This document shows, one piece after another, positions 8,463 to 18,137 of a stretch of DNA of 64,000 nucleotides. Made by a program: the position numbers and the translations under genes. Each line of letters starts with the position of its first letter. Position 1 is the stretch's first letter. Location of the stretch: the NCBI GenBank assembly GCA_016719855.1, contig JADJYH010000025.1, positions 47,680 through 111,679 on the forward strand, given 5' to 3'. This DNA is from Saprospiraceae bacterium (GTDB taxonomy: Bacteria; Bacteroidota; Bacteroidia; Chitinophagales; Saprospiraceae). The notes beneath the pieces were generated by a model that was given only the letters and a program-made list of their open reading frames with translations, ran no database searches and was not told where the DNA came from.

Positions 8463-9512
8463 ATGCATAAAATCTATATTTCCAGCCTTTTCCTTATTTT
8501 TTTCCTTGAAATACAGGCCCAAGACCGAGCGTTCAGCCAGTTCTACGCCTCTCCGCTCACCTTAAACCCAGCGCTGACAGGTGCTATTGAGGGCAAATTT
8601 CGGGTGTCGTCAATTTATCGGGACCAATGGCGACAAGCGATGCAGGAGCCTTTTCAAACTTTTTCCAGCGCCCTCGACCTCCGGTGGCGAATGGGAAAGG
8701 AAAGGTCTAGGTACCAAGACCATGCGGCGGTTGGATTGATGTTCTTCCACGACAAGGCCGGTGCGGTGAATTTTAGCACTACTCAAATTTCTGTATCGGG
8801 AGCCTACCACAAAGCGCTGGACATCCGAAACTCCCAGTTTCTTTCATTGGGATTTCAAGCAGGCGTGGTGCAGCGGAACATCAATTTTGGCAATATAACT
8901 TTTGAGGATCAATTCAATGGAACCACAGGTTATGCTGACCCCACACAGGAGCGTCTGCCAGAAAACAACTATTCCTTCGGGGATTTTTCAGTGGGATTGA
9001 ACTACGTCTTTTCACCAAAATCTTCCAGGTTCAGGCTGTTTATGGGCGGAGCCATGCACCATTTTCACAACCCAACGGTAAGTTTTTACCACAAAACCGA
9101 CAGTGAGTCCGACTTGCCAGACAATAAACTCGCCACGAGGTATTCGGCACAATTGAGTGCCCAAGTTCCCGTATCAAAAGGCATCACATTTCTGCCAAGG
9201 GCTATTTTCGACAAACAGGACAGCCACATGAAATTGGACGCTGGTGGCAACTTCCGCATCAGTTTGAGCGATTTCCGCTTGGTTTCATTGCATTTGGGGA
9301 GTTACGTGCGGCCTGTTATAGATTATGATGATAGTTTTCGATTGGACGCCGTTGTAGCACTTGTTGGCATTGAGCTTAACAACGTGCTGATAGGCACAAG
9401 TTATGATTTTCATCTTGGAAGTACGGCTGGTTTCAACCGGGGAACCTTTGAGATGTCGGTGGCTTACCTTGGCGAATACGAGGACGACCTGATACTCTGT
9501 CCTAAATTCTGA
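8463..9512 (+). CDS. Type IX secretion system membrane protein, PorP/SprF family
   Basis: 349 residues from the ATG at 8463, chosen because a signal peptide (MHKIYISSLFLIFFLEIQAQ) follows at once. The mature protein starts with the family signature DRAFSQFYASPLTLNPALTG and SSIYRDQWR, and continues as a beta-rich outer-membrane protein with GFQAGV and G.S.D. repeats. PorP/SprF proteins work with the T9SS in gliding or in attaching secreted proteins. This fits the three T9SS-sorted proteins in the window. It is a single gene with its own promoter and is followed by a 700-base spacer. Confidence 0.9.
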   Translation: MHKIYISSLFLIFFLEIQAQDRAFSQFYASPLTLNPALTGAIEGKFRVSSIYRDQWRQAMQEPFQTFSSALDLRWRMGKERSRYQDHAAVGLMFFHDKAGAVNFSTTQISVSGAYHKALDIRNSQFLSLGFQAGVVQRNINFGNITFEDQFNGTTGYADPTQERLPENNYSFGDFSVGLNYVFSPKSSRFRLFMGGAMHHFHNPTVSFYHKTDSESDLPDNKLATRYSAQLSAQVPVSKGITFLPRAIFDKQDSHMKLDAGGNFRISLSDFRLVSLHLGSYVRPVIDYDDSFRLDAVVALVGIELNNVLIGTSYDFHLGSTAGFNRGTFEMSVAYLGEYEDDLILCPKF

Positions 9513-9960
9513 AATGAGAGACAATCGTTATCGATTTGATTTTTTCCGTGATTCGGTTCATGGATTTTTGGATTTTCAAATTTTTTTTCCACATAGTTTT
9601 CCACATAGGCAACAATTGAGAATCAACGCTTTCTCCATTACAAAAGTATTGAATGAGTAGATGGGTGTTGGCGTAAATTATTGGTTTTCAATTGTTTATA
9701 CAATTTCCTGAAAACGTCAAAATTGGGGTACGTGGATAAATTCTGACTGTCTTTTTTCGGTGGAGCCTTGAGAATGCCCTATCTTCGTCACCCTTTTCTA
9801 TGAGAAACATTACATCTGGGTTTCTTTTTCCATGAAACATATTTGGCGTTACTTCCGTAACAGAAGGGCAGCATAGTAACTGAAACAATCGTACAACGTT
9901 TCCTCGTGAAATGCTACCGTTCCGTAAATAGGTATGACCATTAGGTGATTAGGTATTGCA
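9513..9960. other. Long AT-rich spacer with DnaA-box-like sites (origin candidate)
   Basis: No credible gene is seen. TTTTCCACATAG occurs twice in tandem (9585-9596 and 9597-9608); TTTTCCACA is a one-mismatch variant of the DnaA box TTATCCACA. A third site on the opposite strand, CGTGGATAA at 9731-9739, reads TTATCCACG. The region before the first two is very T-rich. This fits a replication origin, but three degenerate boxes are too few for a firm call. dnaA lies about 8.5 kb away. Confidence 0.3.
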
Positions 9961-10072
9961 TAATTTTGTATTCGTTCATACCTTTATGAAAAGTTTTTAA
10001 ATCCTTTTGTCTATAGTATCAGTAAGTTAGATAGGCTCCTGCTACATGATGTTGTGGCAGGACTTTTTTTTT
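9961..10072 (+). ncRNA. Candidate small RNA: orphan promoter plus intrinsic terminator
   Basis: A -7 element TAATTTTG (9961-9968) is followed about 70 bases later by a strong intrinsic terminator: a 10-bp stem TCCTGCTACA / TGTGGCAGGA (10037-10046 and 10053-10062, one G-U pair) and a run of nine T (10064-10072). No open frame of note lies between. The implied transcript is about 95 bases. No known RNA family was recognised. Confidence 0.35.
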
Positions 10073-10126
10073 GAGCAAAACACAAATTACCCCTTGCCCA
10101 AACAAGTGCTTTTCTTAGTCAAGCGC

Positions 10127-10194
10127 TATCTTTGCGCCGCTTTTTCGGAGGCCCAATTGGCCATCCAGCTTCCAGCCAGATTTCCCGGCTGGAA
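10127..10194 (+). promoter_or_regulatory. lpd promoter -7 element and leader hairpin
   Basis: TATCTTTG at 10127-10134 matches TAnnTTTG and gives a leader of about 75 bases. Within it TTCCAGCC (10170-10177) pairs perfectly with GGCTGGAA (10187-10194) across a 9-base loop. There is no T-run, so it is not a terminator; it may affect stability or translation. Confidence 0.45.
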
Positions 10195-10217
10195 ATCAAC
10201 ATCAAAACAAATCATCA

Positions 10218-11615
10218 ATGAATTTTGACCTAATCGTTATTGGCAGTGGCCCTGGAGGCTACGTGGCTGCCATCCGTGCAGCCCAATTGGGTATGAACGT
10301 AGCCGTTGTGGAGCGTGAATCGTTGGGCGGCATCTGCCTCAACTGGGGCTGCATCCCTACAAAAGCTCTCCTCAAAAGCGCCCAAGTTTTCGAGTACATC
10401 AAGCACGCCGCAGATTACGGCATCGTGGTTGAAAAAGCCAGCGCCGATTTCGACAATATGGTGAAAAGGAGCCGTGGCGTTGCCGATGGCATGAGCAAAG
10501 GCATCCAGTTTTTGTTTCGCAAAAACAAGATCACTGTGATTGACGGCACGGGCAAGCTACTCCGAGGCAAAAAGGTGGAGGTGACTGCCGCAGATGGCAA
10601 GAAAACCGAATACACAGCCAACCATATTATCCTGGCAACAGGCGCCAGGGCCAAGGCGTTGCCAAATCTCCCTATTGACGGCACTAAAATCATTGATTAC
10701 CGCAAGGCGATGACCCTCGAAAAGCAGCCAAAGCGAATGGTGGTGGTAGGTGCAGGTGCCATCGGCGTGGAGTTCGCGTATTTCTACAATACTATTGGTA
10801 CCGAAGTGACGGTTGTTGAGTTTCTTGAGCAGGGCCTCGTGCCACGGGAAGACGCCGATATTTCAAAGGAACTGTCCAAAATATTTAAAAAAGAAGGCAT
10901 CAAAGTGATGGCCAATACCTCGGTAGAATCCGTGGATATTTCTGGAAAGACTTGCAAGGTGAAGACTAAAGACCGCAAGACGGGGGAAGAAACGATCATT
11001 GAGTGCGATGTCGTGTTGTCCGCAGCCGGTGTTGCACCGAACACAGAGGACATAGGCCTCGAAGCCCTTGGTATCAAAACGGACCGGGGCTTGGTAACCG
11101 TGGATGAATTCTATCGTACAAATGTGGCTGGTATTTATGCCATCGGCGACATCGTGCCGGGCGCTGCATTGGCACACGTAGCCAGTGCAGAGGGCATTAT
11201 CTGTGTCGAAAAAATCGCAGGCCACCACCCCCAGCCGCTTGATTACAATAACATCCCAGCTTGCACCTACTGCTGGCCCGAAGTTGCATCCGTCGGATAC
11301 ACGGAGCAAGGGGCGAAGGACGCAGGGTACGAGCTAAAAGTGGGCAAGTTCCCCTTCAGTGCCTCTGGCAAAGCCAAGGCTTCTGGTGCTGCAAATGGCT
11401 TTGTGAAGTTGATTTTTGATGCCAAATACGGCGAGTTCCTTGGTGCCCACATGATTGGCGCCAACGTCACAGAAATGATTGCCGAAGTGGTGGTTGCCCG
11501 CAAACTGGAAACCACAGGTCATGAAATGATAAAATCCGTACACCCGCACCCGACAATGAGCGAGGCCATCATGGAGGCAGCAGCGGCAGCTTATGGAGAG
11601 GTGATTCACCTTTGA
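10218..11615 (+). CDS. lpdA: Dihydrolipoyl dehydrogenase (E3)
   Basis: 465 residues, full length. N-terminal FAD-binding GSGPGGYVAAIRAAQLG, redox disulfide in GGICLNWGCIPTKALL (Cys 40 and Cys 45), NAD-binding VVVGAGAIGVEFAYFY, the second FAD motif YAIGDIV, and the C-terminal His-Glu active site in HPHPTMSEAIMEAA. It reoxidises dihydrolipoamide in 2-oxoacid dehydrogenase complexes and the glycine cleavage system. No E1 or E2 genes are adjacent; it stands alone between a promoter with leader hairpin and a strong terminator. Confidence 0.97.
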   Translation: MNFDLIVIGSGPGGYVAAIRAAQLGMNVAVVERESLGGICLNWGCIPTKALLKSAQVFEYIKHAADYGIVVEKASADFDNMVKRSRGVADGMSKGIQFLFRKNKITVIDGTGKLLRGKKVEVTAADGKKTEYTANHIILATGARAKALPNLPIDGTKIIDYRKAMTLEKQPKRMVVVGAGAIGVEFAYFYNTIGTEVTVVEFLEQGLVPREDADISKELSKIFKKEGIKVMANTSVESVDISGKTCKVKTKDRKTGEETIIECDVVLSAAGVAPNTEDIGLEALGIKTDRGLVTVDEFYRTNVAGIYAIGDIVPGAALAHVASAEGIICVEKIAGHHPQPLDYNNIPACTYCWPEVASVGYTEQGAKDAGYELKVGKFPFSASGKAKASGAANGFVKLIFDAKYGEFLGAHMIGANVTEMIAEVVVARKLETTGHEMIKSVHPHPTMSEAIMEAAAAAYGEVIHL

Positions 11616-11640
11616 TTTTGGTATCACAATAAGAACAGGG

Positions 11641-11678
11641 AAGCCCTGCCAGCTTAACAGCGGCAGGGCTTTTCTTTG
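11641..11678. terminator. Intrinsic terminator between lpd and glutathione peroxidase genes
   Basis: AAGCCCTGCC (11641-11650) pairs with GGCAGGGCTT (11662-11671), followed by TTTCTTT. It sits between convergent genes and terminates lpd. Confidence 0.8.
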
Positions 11679-11691
11679 CGCAAATTGGGTC

Positions 11692-12273
11692 TTATATCCC
11701 CACCGCTTTCTTGAACTCAGCATCATCCGGCTTCACTCCTGACGGGAAAAAGCTCACCAATTCCCCTTTTTCATTTACGACGTACTTGCAGAAGTTCCAT
11801 GTTGGCGCCTGGTCGTTCCAGCCGTTGAGCGATTTTTGTGAAAGCCACTTGTACAACGGATCAATGTCGTCGCCTTTTACGCTGATTTTTTGGAACATCG
11901 GAAAGGTGACGCCGTAGTTTTTAGAGCAAAAGCTGGCAATGTCATCGTTGCTGCCCGGCTCCTGCCCCATGAAGTTGTTGGCAGGAAAGCCAAGCACAAT
12001 CACTTTGTCGCCATGCGCTTTGTAAAATGCTTCCCAATCGGCATACTGTGGCGTGTAGCCGCACTTGGATGCCACATTAAGCAGCACCAGTTTTTTGCCC
12101 TTGTATCGGCTGAAGTCAATGAGCTTGCCAGACTCCAGTTCGGGCATCTTAAAATCATAAAATGAGCTTGACGATTTGGCCGAATCATTGTTTGCTGGGC
12201 GTTGTCGGGCGGTTTGATTTGCACAGGAAACCAAAGCAATCAAGGAAAGAAAAAGTGAAATCAATTTTTTCAT
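11692..12273 (-). CDS. Glutathione peroxidase family lipoprotein (thiol peroxidase)
   Basis: 193 residues from the ATG at 12271-12273, which opens a lipoprotein signal (MKKLISLFLSLIALVSC). The peroxidatic Cys is in NVASKCGYTPQY; the tetrad partners appear in GFPANNFMGQEPG and WNFCKYVV. In many Cys-type relatives the second motif reads FPCNQF, and that Cys is Ala here, so the resolving cysteine may lie elsewhere or be absent. It should reduce hydroperoxides with thioredoxin or glutathione at the membrane on the periplasmic side. A single gene facing lpd. Confidence 0.9.
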   Translation of the reverse strand: MKKLISLFLSLIALVSCANQTARQRPANNDSAKSSSSFYDFKMPELESGKLIDFSRYKGKKLVLLNVASKCGYTPQYADWEAFYKAHGDKVIVLGFPANNFMGQEPGSNDDIASFCSKNYGVTFPMFQKISVKGDDIDPLYKWLSQKSLNGWNDQAPTWNFCKYVVNEKGELVSFFPSGVKPDDAEFKKAVGI

Positions 12274-12517
12274 GTTGCGTTTTTTTGAGTTGAACAGCAC
12301 CGCCCGCAAAAGGTTTTGAGCGTTGCGATTTCGTCATAGTTGGTACTAAAAAACCAGTTTTAATGAAATTGGCATTGTGGTTCAACAAAAGTCCGATGGC
12401 ATTGCAGCTAAATTTGTGTTTTCGTAAAAAAATCCAGTTCTTACGTGCTCATTCTTAGGCAGTTATAAAAACAGGCATTATTTTATTGATGCCAGTCATG
12501 CAACAAACATAGTGTCC

Positions 12518-15500
12518 ATGAGGAGTAATCAATCGCCTTCCATTTATTCCATTTATCACAATTCCCTGCCGTTCTACCTGGACCGGGCAGACATCTGTGC
12601 AGTGGACGAAGAAACACCAGCTTTTGCCAGCGTGTTTTTGGACGAACTGCTGACCGGGAAGCTCTCCCGGCAAGTGAACGTGGTGTCTTTGGCTGCGGAC
12701 AAGTTGCGCCACCTTTACTTTGAATCCAGGAATTTTGAGAAAATTTTTGGGCCAAAATCCTTTGGTTTTGGCTTCCCCCTGGTCATTGACACCTTTAATA
12801 GTGATCTCGTGGTTTCTCCGGTTTTCATCTGGAAGATGCAGCTCGAACCAGCCCAGACACGCGTGGATTCTTGGGTGCTCAAGTCCTCAGAGCAGCGGCA
12901 CATTCTCCCAAACTACCGCTTGTTCGACCATTTGGAGGATAAATATGGGCTTGACCTTGTCCAGCGAGCTGAGGAAATGGCCTTTTCCAAAAAAATAGAT
13001 AAAAGCAAACTTGCTGAATTTTGCAATGAAATTGCTGCCAGACTGAACTTTGAAAGCTTTGGGCGCCCAGATGAAGTGATACCGTCGCCGGGAATTGACG
13101 AAATAGGTTCGTTCACGGCAGTTGGGGCCATGCACTGGTCTGGCGTACTTGGAATCTATCCGCCGCAGAACAGCCGGTGGTCGCCCGACAATGCCCGCCC
13201 GGAAAATGTTTTTGTGCCGATGGAAGCCAGCAAGCCGGATGAGTTCGTCTTTGCTTACCAACCTGATGACCCGGAGCAAACAACTGCCTTGGAGACTATT
13301 GCCCGCCAAAAAACAACCGTTGTTGAGGGCGAGGATTCCCTCGGTAAGGCGCAGGCGCTCGTAAATTTGCTCATCAACGCCCTCTCCGAAGGCAAAAAAT
13401 GCCTAGTCGTTTCTGAGCGGACCCAATCACTGAAATACACGCAAAACTTGCTGTCCAAGGCCGGCATTTTTCAACTGCATTTTTTATTGGATGATGCCCT
13501 GTACGATAAAATGCCGCTGTTGGAACTGCTGCGCACGGCAGCAACTGGTGGAGGCAGGGATGTGGTGCACAAACAGGAGGATTTCAATTCAAAAAAGACC
13601 CAATACCTCCATGCAAGGACTGCTGTGCAACAGACTTTCAGCGCTGTAAAGGGCAAAATTTTTGGGGACAAAAATTGGACGGAAACCGTTGGTCTTTTCA
13701 TGGCAAGCAACAGGATAGAGGAAAGAGCGCGTGGCAAGCCACTTAAACGCCTCTGATTTCAGCTACCTGCTCAATGAGCACGAACAAATCGTGACAGGAA
13801 TTTTGCGGAGCGAACCACTTTTCGAAGCCATAAAAACCCTGACCCATCCGTTGAGCAACCTCAACGACCAAATTTTTGTGGGTAATGAAGCCAAGAAAAG
13901 CCAGCAATTCGTGGAGACCAATCTCAGGCTTTTCATGGCGAAAACCAACGAGCTGCAAAGCGAGTATATCACCAAAACGGACAGCTACGCCGCCCGGCTC
14001 AAGGAGCACTATCGTGAATATTTCACGCACCTTGACAACCTGGCGAAGTCGCTGGTAGAAGAAATTCAGAACAGTACGGCGCTGCTAGGTAGCGGATTCG
14101 CCTCGGCTGGCTCCAGCGCTTTTGAGTGGCCTTCGTTTTTTTCATCCAAAAAGAAAAAAATAAAATCAGCACAGGAGGAGGTAAGCAAACGCTACCGGGC
14201 CTTCCAAAAAGCCTACGAGACCAACCCTTATTTCGACGTTGAATTTGCACCCTGCAAGGACGGCGAGAACATCCCAAGGACTACTGAGAACCTTGTCCAT
14301 TTCCGCACTGTGCTGGGCCAGTGGTATGGCAACTCTGACAATCTGGTGCAGGAGGAAGTGATGCGATTGAACAGCAAAACCGCCCATCCAAGCCTCGATG
14401 TAAAGGAGCAAATTACGACATTGGAGTTTTCCCTGGATACGTTGATTGAGGAACTGAACGAGTCCGGGCTGTATCAAAGGCCGTTGGAGAACAAGACCCT
14501 CACCATCCCGCAACGCCAAAAATACCTTGAGAGCATCATGGAGCAGCTGGAATCCACACAGCTCAACATGCGTGATTTCAAGCCATTCCATGACTGGCAA
14601 TCCAACTGGCTGGGGCTTGGTGGTTTAGGGCAAAAAGTGGTTCGTGCGCTGGTGAAGGTAAAACCGGGGGACTGGGTGGCTGCGTTCGAGAGCTGGTATT
14701 TCAACAGTTTGTTGGCCAAGGCGCAATCGCCCGCACTGCCCGAAGGTTCAGAGCAAATCGAGCAGTTCAACGATGCTTGGCATCAACTCAAACCACTGAT
14801 TTTCAATCAGTTGACAAAGCTGTGGCAGGATAAGCAGTCCACTGAAATCAAGGCTTTGAAAAAAAAGAACAAGCAGGCTTGGCAATTGATTTTTGATAAA
14901 TCGGGACATATAACAGCGGAAACCCTGCCATTGTCAAAAGTGCTCGAACACAGCTTCGAGGCAGTGACAGCGTATTTGCCAATCCTTTTCGTGACGCCAC
15001 ATGTTGCGCTCAATGAATTGCCCGAAGGCAAAGGCTATTTTGACTATGTGATTTTTGACGAAGCCAACAAGTTTTCAGTAGAATCGGCCACGGCCATCGC
15101 CCCGATGGGGCAAAAACTGGTCATCATGGGCAGCAACGACAGCTACGGAAACGAGACCAGCCTACTTCAATACGCCCTCGAAAATGGTGTGCCTTCCGCT
15201 GTGATTTCCAACCGCTATGAACCGCCTACACCCACTTCTGGCTTGATAAAGGAAAACCTTGACTTTCCGAAGCACCGAGCCAGCTACCAGGTGGACAATG
15301 TCGAGGGCCGTTTCCATGAATTGGAAGGCACTAACGATACCGAGGCGCAGCACATCATCCGGCTGTTGAACCAGATCAAACAGACGCCCCAGCGAATTTA
15401 CCCATCGGTAGGCATCATAACCTTCACGGTGGAGCAGCGGGACCTCATTGCCAACTACTTGCTAAAGCTAAAGCAGCAAAACGTGCTTGGTAGCGAAAAA

Positions 15501-16264
15501 TCCAGCAATTGGAGCGAAACGGCATGGGAGTATTCCACATAGATGAACTGTTTGGGCAGCATTTTGACATCATCCTTGTTTCCTGCACTTTTGGGCTGGT
15601 AAACTTGAAGGGGGAAATGACGAAGAAGCTCGTCTTTCTTAATACCCCGTCCGGAGTTGGCCATTTGCGAATGCTTGTGAACAAGCCCGTGCAGGCCTAT
15701 CATATCGTCCACTCGATTCCGGAGAGCCATCTTCAACAGTTTGAGGTTAAAAAATGGGAAGAAGGCGCTTGGCTGTTGGCGCATTTTATCCGGCTAGCAG
15801 AAGCGACCAAAAACAACAACAAACCTCAGATGATGATTTCGATGGAGGCGCTTGGTAAAAGCATGAGCAGCGATGCACCTCCGTCTATTTTTACCGAGGA
15901 GGTCATCCATGCGCTGGGGCCGTTTTTGGACTTGAAGCGAATTTCTACAAAAGTGGCCACAGATTCAGTTAATTTTCCAATGACGGTCAAACCGCTTCAC
16001 GAAGGCGGCAAGCCAGTGGTACTGCATCCTGACGGCTTTTTTTCAGGCACAACCTTTACCTCACCACTTTGGGAGCAAAGCCAGCGTGATGCCATTGAAA
16101 AATCGGGAATGGCATACCTGCCTTTTTGGTCAGTGAACTGGCTCAAGAATCCAGGTGTGGAGGCAAGGCTTTTGGCTAGCAAAATCATCAAGTTTGATGC
16201 AAACCTAAGCAAACCCGAAGAACAAGTTGATGAAATTTCTTTGGAAGATAAACTGAAGGATTAG
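12518..16264 (+). CDS. Large superfamily-1-helicase-like protein with degenerate P-loop, two frameshifts
   Basis: 1248 residues once two single-base breaks are bridged, at about 13728 (joining ...EERA to VASHLNASDF) and 15523 (ACGGCATGG for ACGGGCATGG, joining NWSETG to MGVFHIDELF). The middle has a segment like an SF1 helicase P-loop, VVEGEDSLGKAQALVNLL, where relatives have EGPPGTGKTQT: the Lys is kept but the Thr/Ser is Ala. A Walker B-like FDYVIFDEANKF (about 845) and helicase-like FDIILVSCTFG follow. A long helical, charged region (about 400-800) separates the motifs. The start is the ATG at 12518. Neighbours give no clue to its job. It could be an ATP-independent relative of UPF1/AAA_11 proteins. 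Confidence 0.7.
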
Positions 16265-16704
16265 GGTTCGGGTACAAAAAATGGTGGCATTAATTTTCTT
16301 GTAAATTGCTGTAAATCAGTTGTTTGCGACTCATTTTTCGATTTGATTTGCCTCCGTATTTTTACTGAAAAAAATGACCTGAGGAGCGTGGTTTTCATTT
16401 TGGAGTATCTTTGTCGCATTGTTTTGAAATGCTTTCAAGTTTGGTAACGGTTTCGGAAAGAATTTCATTACCTCCTTATACCCCCTCTTTTATTTTTACA
16501 AGCGAATCAGTCACGTATCGTCAAAACAGGACCAAAAAGTTTGTTTTGATTTCAATCGTGGGCTTTGGAAACCTGATAGGTGAAACTCGGATTTGAAACC
16601 GGATTTTGCGTGAGAACATCCAATAATCAGTCATTGACTTCTGCCAACGAAAAAGCCCGACGGATGAACCCGTCGGGCTTTTGAATTATATTTGAATCTG
16701 TACA
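16265..16704. other. Spacer with orphan -7 element and bidirectional terminator
   Basis: A -7 match TATCTTTG (16406-16413, plus strand) has no convincing gene behind it; the only frame (from 16429, 55 codons) lacks family likeness. A perfect 13-bp stem, AAAAGCCCGACGG (16651-16663) with CCGTCGGGCTTTT (16670-16682), terminates both any plus-strand transcript and the iscA-type gene. A noncoding RNA of about 265 bases is possible. Confidence 0.4.
16651..16682. terminator. Bidirectional intrinsic terminator
   Basis: 13-bp perfect stem with six-base loop, an A-run on one side and a T-run on the other. It lies 22 bases past the stop of the minus-strand iron-sulfur gene. Confidence 0.85.
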
Positions 16705-17052
16705 TCAGGCAGAGAAAGAAGTTCCGCAACCACAGGTGGAAGTGGCATTGGGGTTGTTGAACGAGAACCCACGGTTGTTCAGGCCGTCCACCCAGTCGAT
16801 TTCCATTCCAAGCAGGTAGATGGCATGGGCTTTTTGCATAAAGACACGAAGGCCACCAATTTCGAATTCATCGTCTTGGTCGGTTTTGGCGTCGAACCCT
16901 AATTGGCAGGAAAAGCCAGAGCAGCCGCCGCCTTTCACACCAATACGAAGGCCATGTTCTGCGGGGATGTTTTGGCTTTCCATGATGTTGCGGAGTTGTT
17001 CAACAGCGCCTTGCGTGAGCGATATGGGCAGTGCGGATATGTTAGTTTGCAT
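16705..17052 (-). CDS. A-type iron-sulfur carrier (IscA/ErpA/SufA family)
   Basis: 115 residues, the normal length. The three ligand cysteines are in GGGCSGFSC and in the C-terminal STCGCGTSFSA. The HesB-like core contains GLRIGVKGGGCSG and F.IDWVDGLNNRGFSFNNPNA. It accepts Fe-S clusters from the scaffold and hands them to target proteins; the hydrogenases in this window would be large consumers, though the gene is not linked to them. It stands alone with its own -7 element and terminator. Which A-type subfamily it belongs to cannot be decided here. Confidence 0.92.
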   Translation of the reverse strand: MQTNISALPISLTQGAVEQLRNIMESQNIPAEHGLRIGVKGGGCSGFSCQLGFDAKTDQDDEFEIGGLRVFMQKAHAIYLLGMEIDWVDGLNNRGFSFNNPNATSTCGCGTSFSA

Positions 17053-17071
17053 TTTTCTTATTTTTAGGCCA

Positions 17072-17079
17072 CAAATTTA
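17072..17079 (-). promoter_or_regulatory. -7 element for the A-type iron-sulfur carrier gene
   Basis: On the minus strand this reads TAAATTTG (TAnnTTTG), 20 bases before the start. A TTG (plus-strand CAA at 17096-17098) lies 16 bases further up. Confidence 0.5.
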
Positions 17080-17239
17080 GCAAATCTGAAATTCACAAAC
17101 CGAAACAAATCTGGATAGACTTCGGTTGAGGCCAGCGAAATGATTTTTAAATTTCATGCTTTGGCTTAGTTTTGCGCCCCCAAAACAAAAAACCTTGTTT
17201 CGTTTACAGGCATTTTCGTTAAGAACAAAAACTTGAATC

Positions 17240-17773
17240 ATGTCAAATTGGTTGATAGCCCTGCTGGAAATCATTAAAATCACAGTACCTGCGCTTGTTG
17301 TTTTTTTCACAGTTTACTACTTGATGAAAACCTACCTGGACAAGCAGTACCAGCTCAAGGTGCTGGAATTCAGACAAAATCAAGGCAATACAACAATACC
17401 ATCACGGCTGCAAGCCTATGAGCGGCTCTCTCTCTTTTGTGAACGGATTGCAATTCCAAGCCTCATGCTCAGGCTGCGGGAGGAGGGCCAAACCAACGCC
17501 GCCTTGCGATTGGCCATGCTGCTGAACATTCAACAGGAGTTTGAATACAATATTACACAACAGGTCTATGTTTCCGAACAATTGTGGCAGATAATCAAGA
17601 TTTCGAGAGATAATACCGTGATGGACATCAATGGTATGTATGAACAAGTTGACCCAAAGGGAGCTTCAAAGCAGCTCGCCACTGTTCTTTTATCGCAGAC
17701 GGATAGCCAATCGGCAAGTTCCTTAAACACCGCCCTGCTAGCTATTAAAAAGGAGGCTTCTCTGTTGATGTAA
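17240..17773 (+). CDS. Conserved membrane-anchored protein of unknown function
   Basis: 177 residues. One N-terminal membrane segment (about 7-30, LIALLEIIKITVPALVVFFTVYYLM) is followed by a basic stretch and a cytoplasmic helical part with RLQAYERLSLFCERI and an LNIQQEFEYNITQQVYVS segment. I recognise this arrangement from Bacteroidota hypothetical proteins but know no function. A -7 match TAGTTTTG (17167-17174) lies 66 bases before the start. It is the first gene upstream of dnaA, 364 bases away. Confidence 0.75.
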   Translation: MSNWLIALLEIIKITVPALVVFFTVYYLMKTYLDKQYQLKVLEFRQNQGNTTIPSRLQAYERLSLFCERIAIPSLMLRLREEGQTNAALRLAMLLNIQQEFEYNITQQVYVSEQLWQIIKISRDNTVMDINGMYEQVDPKGASKQLATVLLSQTDSQSASSLNTALLAIKKEASLLM

Positions 17774-18137
17774 AATGCTGTCCATAACTCGTTGATTATC
17801 AGTACTTGTAAATATAAATAATTGATTTTCAATGAGTTAGGACTTAGACTACCTATCTGGCTGATACTGAATGGTTTATGAATATTTCGTCTGTGATTGA
17901 AATTTTGCGAGAAAAAAATCAAAAAAAGTTAAAAAATCCTGACCAGATTGATGGAATTTCACCACCTTTGCAACTCTCCAATCAATACCGCAAATTGATG
18001 ACTGAGTCAACAACAATCTGTCTATTTGCATGCCCAGCGCATTCACTCGGAGTAACTTCCTGATTTACTGATACTATAAAAACCCGAAGAGGACGGGAAC
18101 CGAAACCTTATTTCTTAACTGCCAACTAATTTGGAGA
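17774..18137. other. AT-rich spacer upstream of dnaA
   Basis: No clear gene; the frame 17878-18063 (61 codons) has no family-like features. No clean TTATCCACA box was found here, so this stretch does not look like an origin despite its place next to dnaA. Confidence 0.5.

Noticed and set aside
9688..9888. 66-codon minus-strand frame in the candidate origin spacer
   Set aside because: No start context, no family likeness and low-complexity content; treated as noncoding.
17878..18063. 61-codon frame upstream of dnaA
   Set aside because: AT-rich, with an unlikely composition and no recognisable features.
10012..18078. TATAGTATCAGTAA at 10012-10025 repeated inverted at 18065-18078 near dnaA
   Set aside because: A 14-base match between two places is expected several times by chance in 64 kb; no further shared sequence surrounds it.
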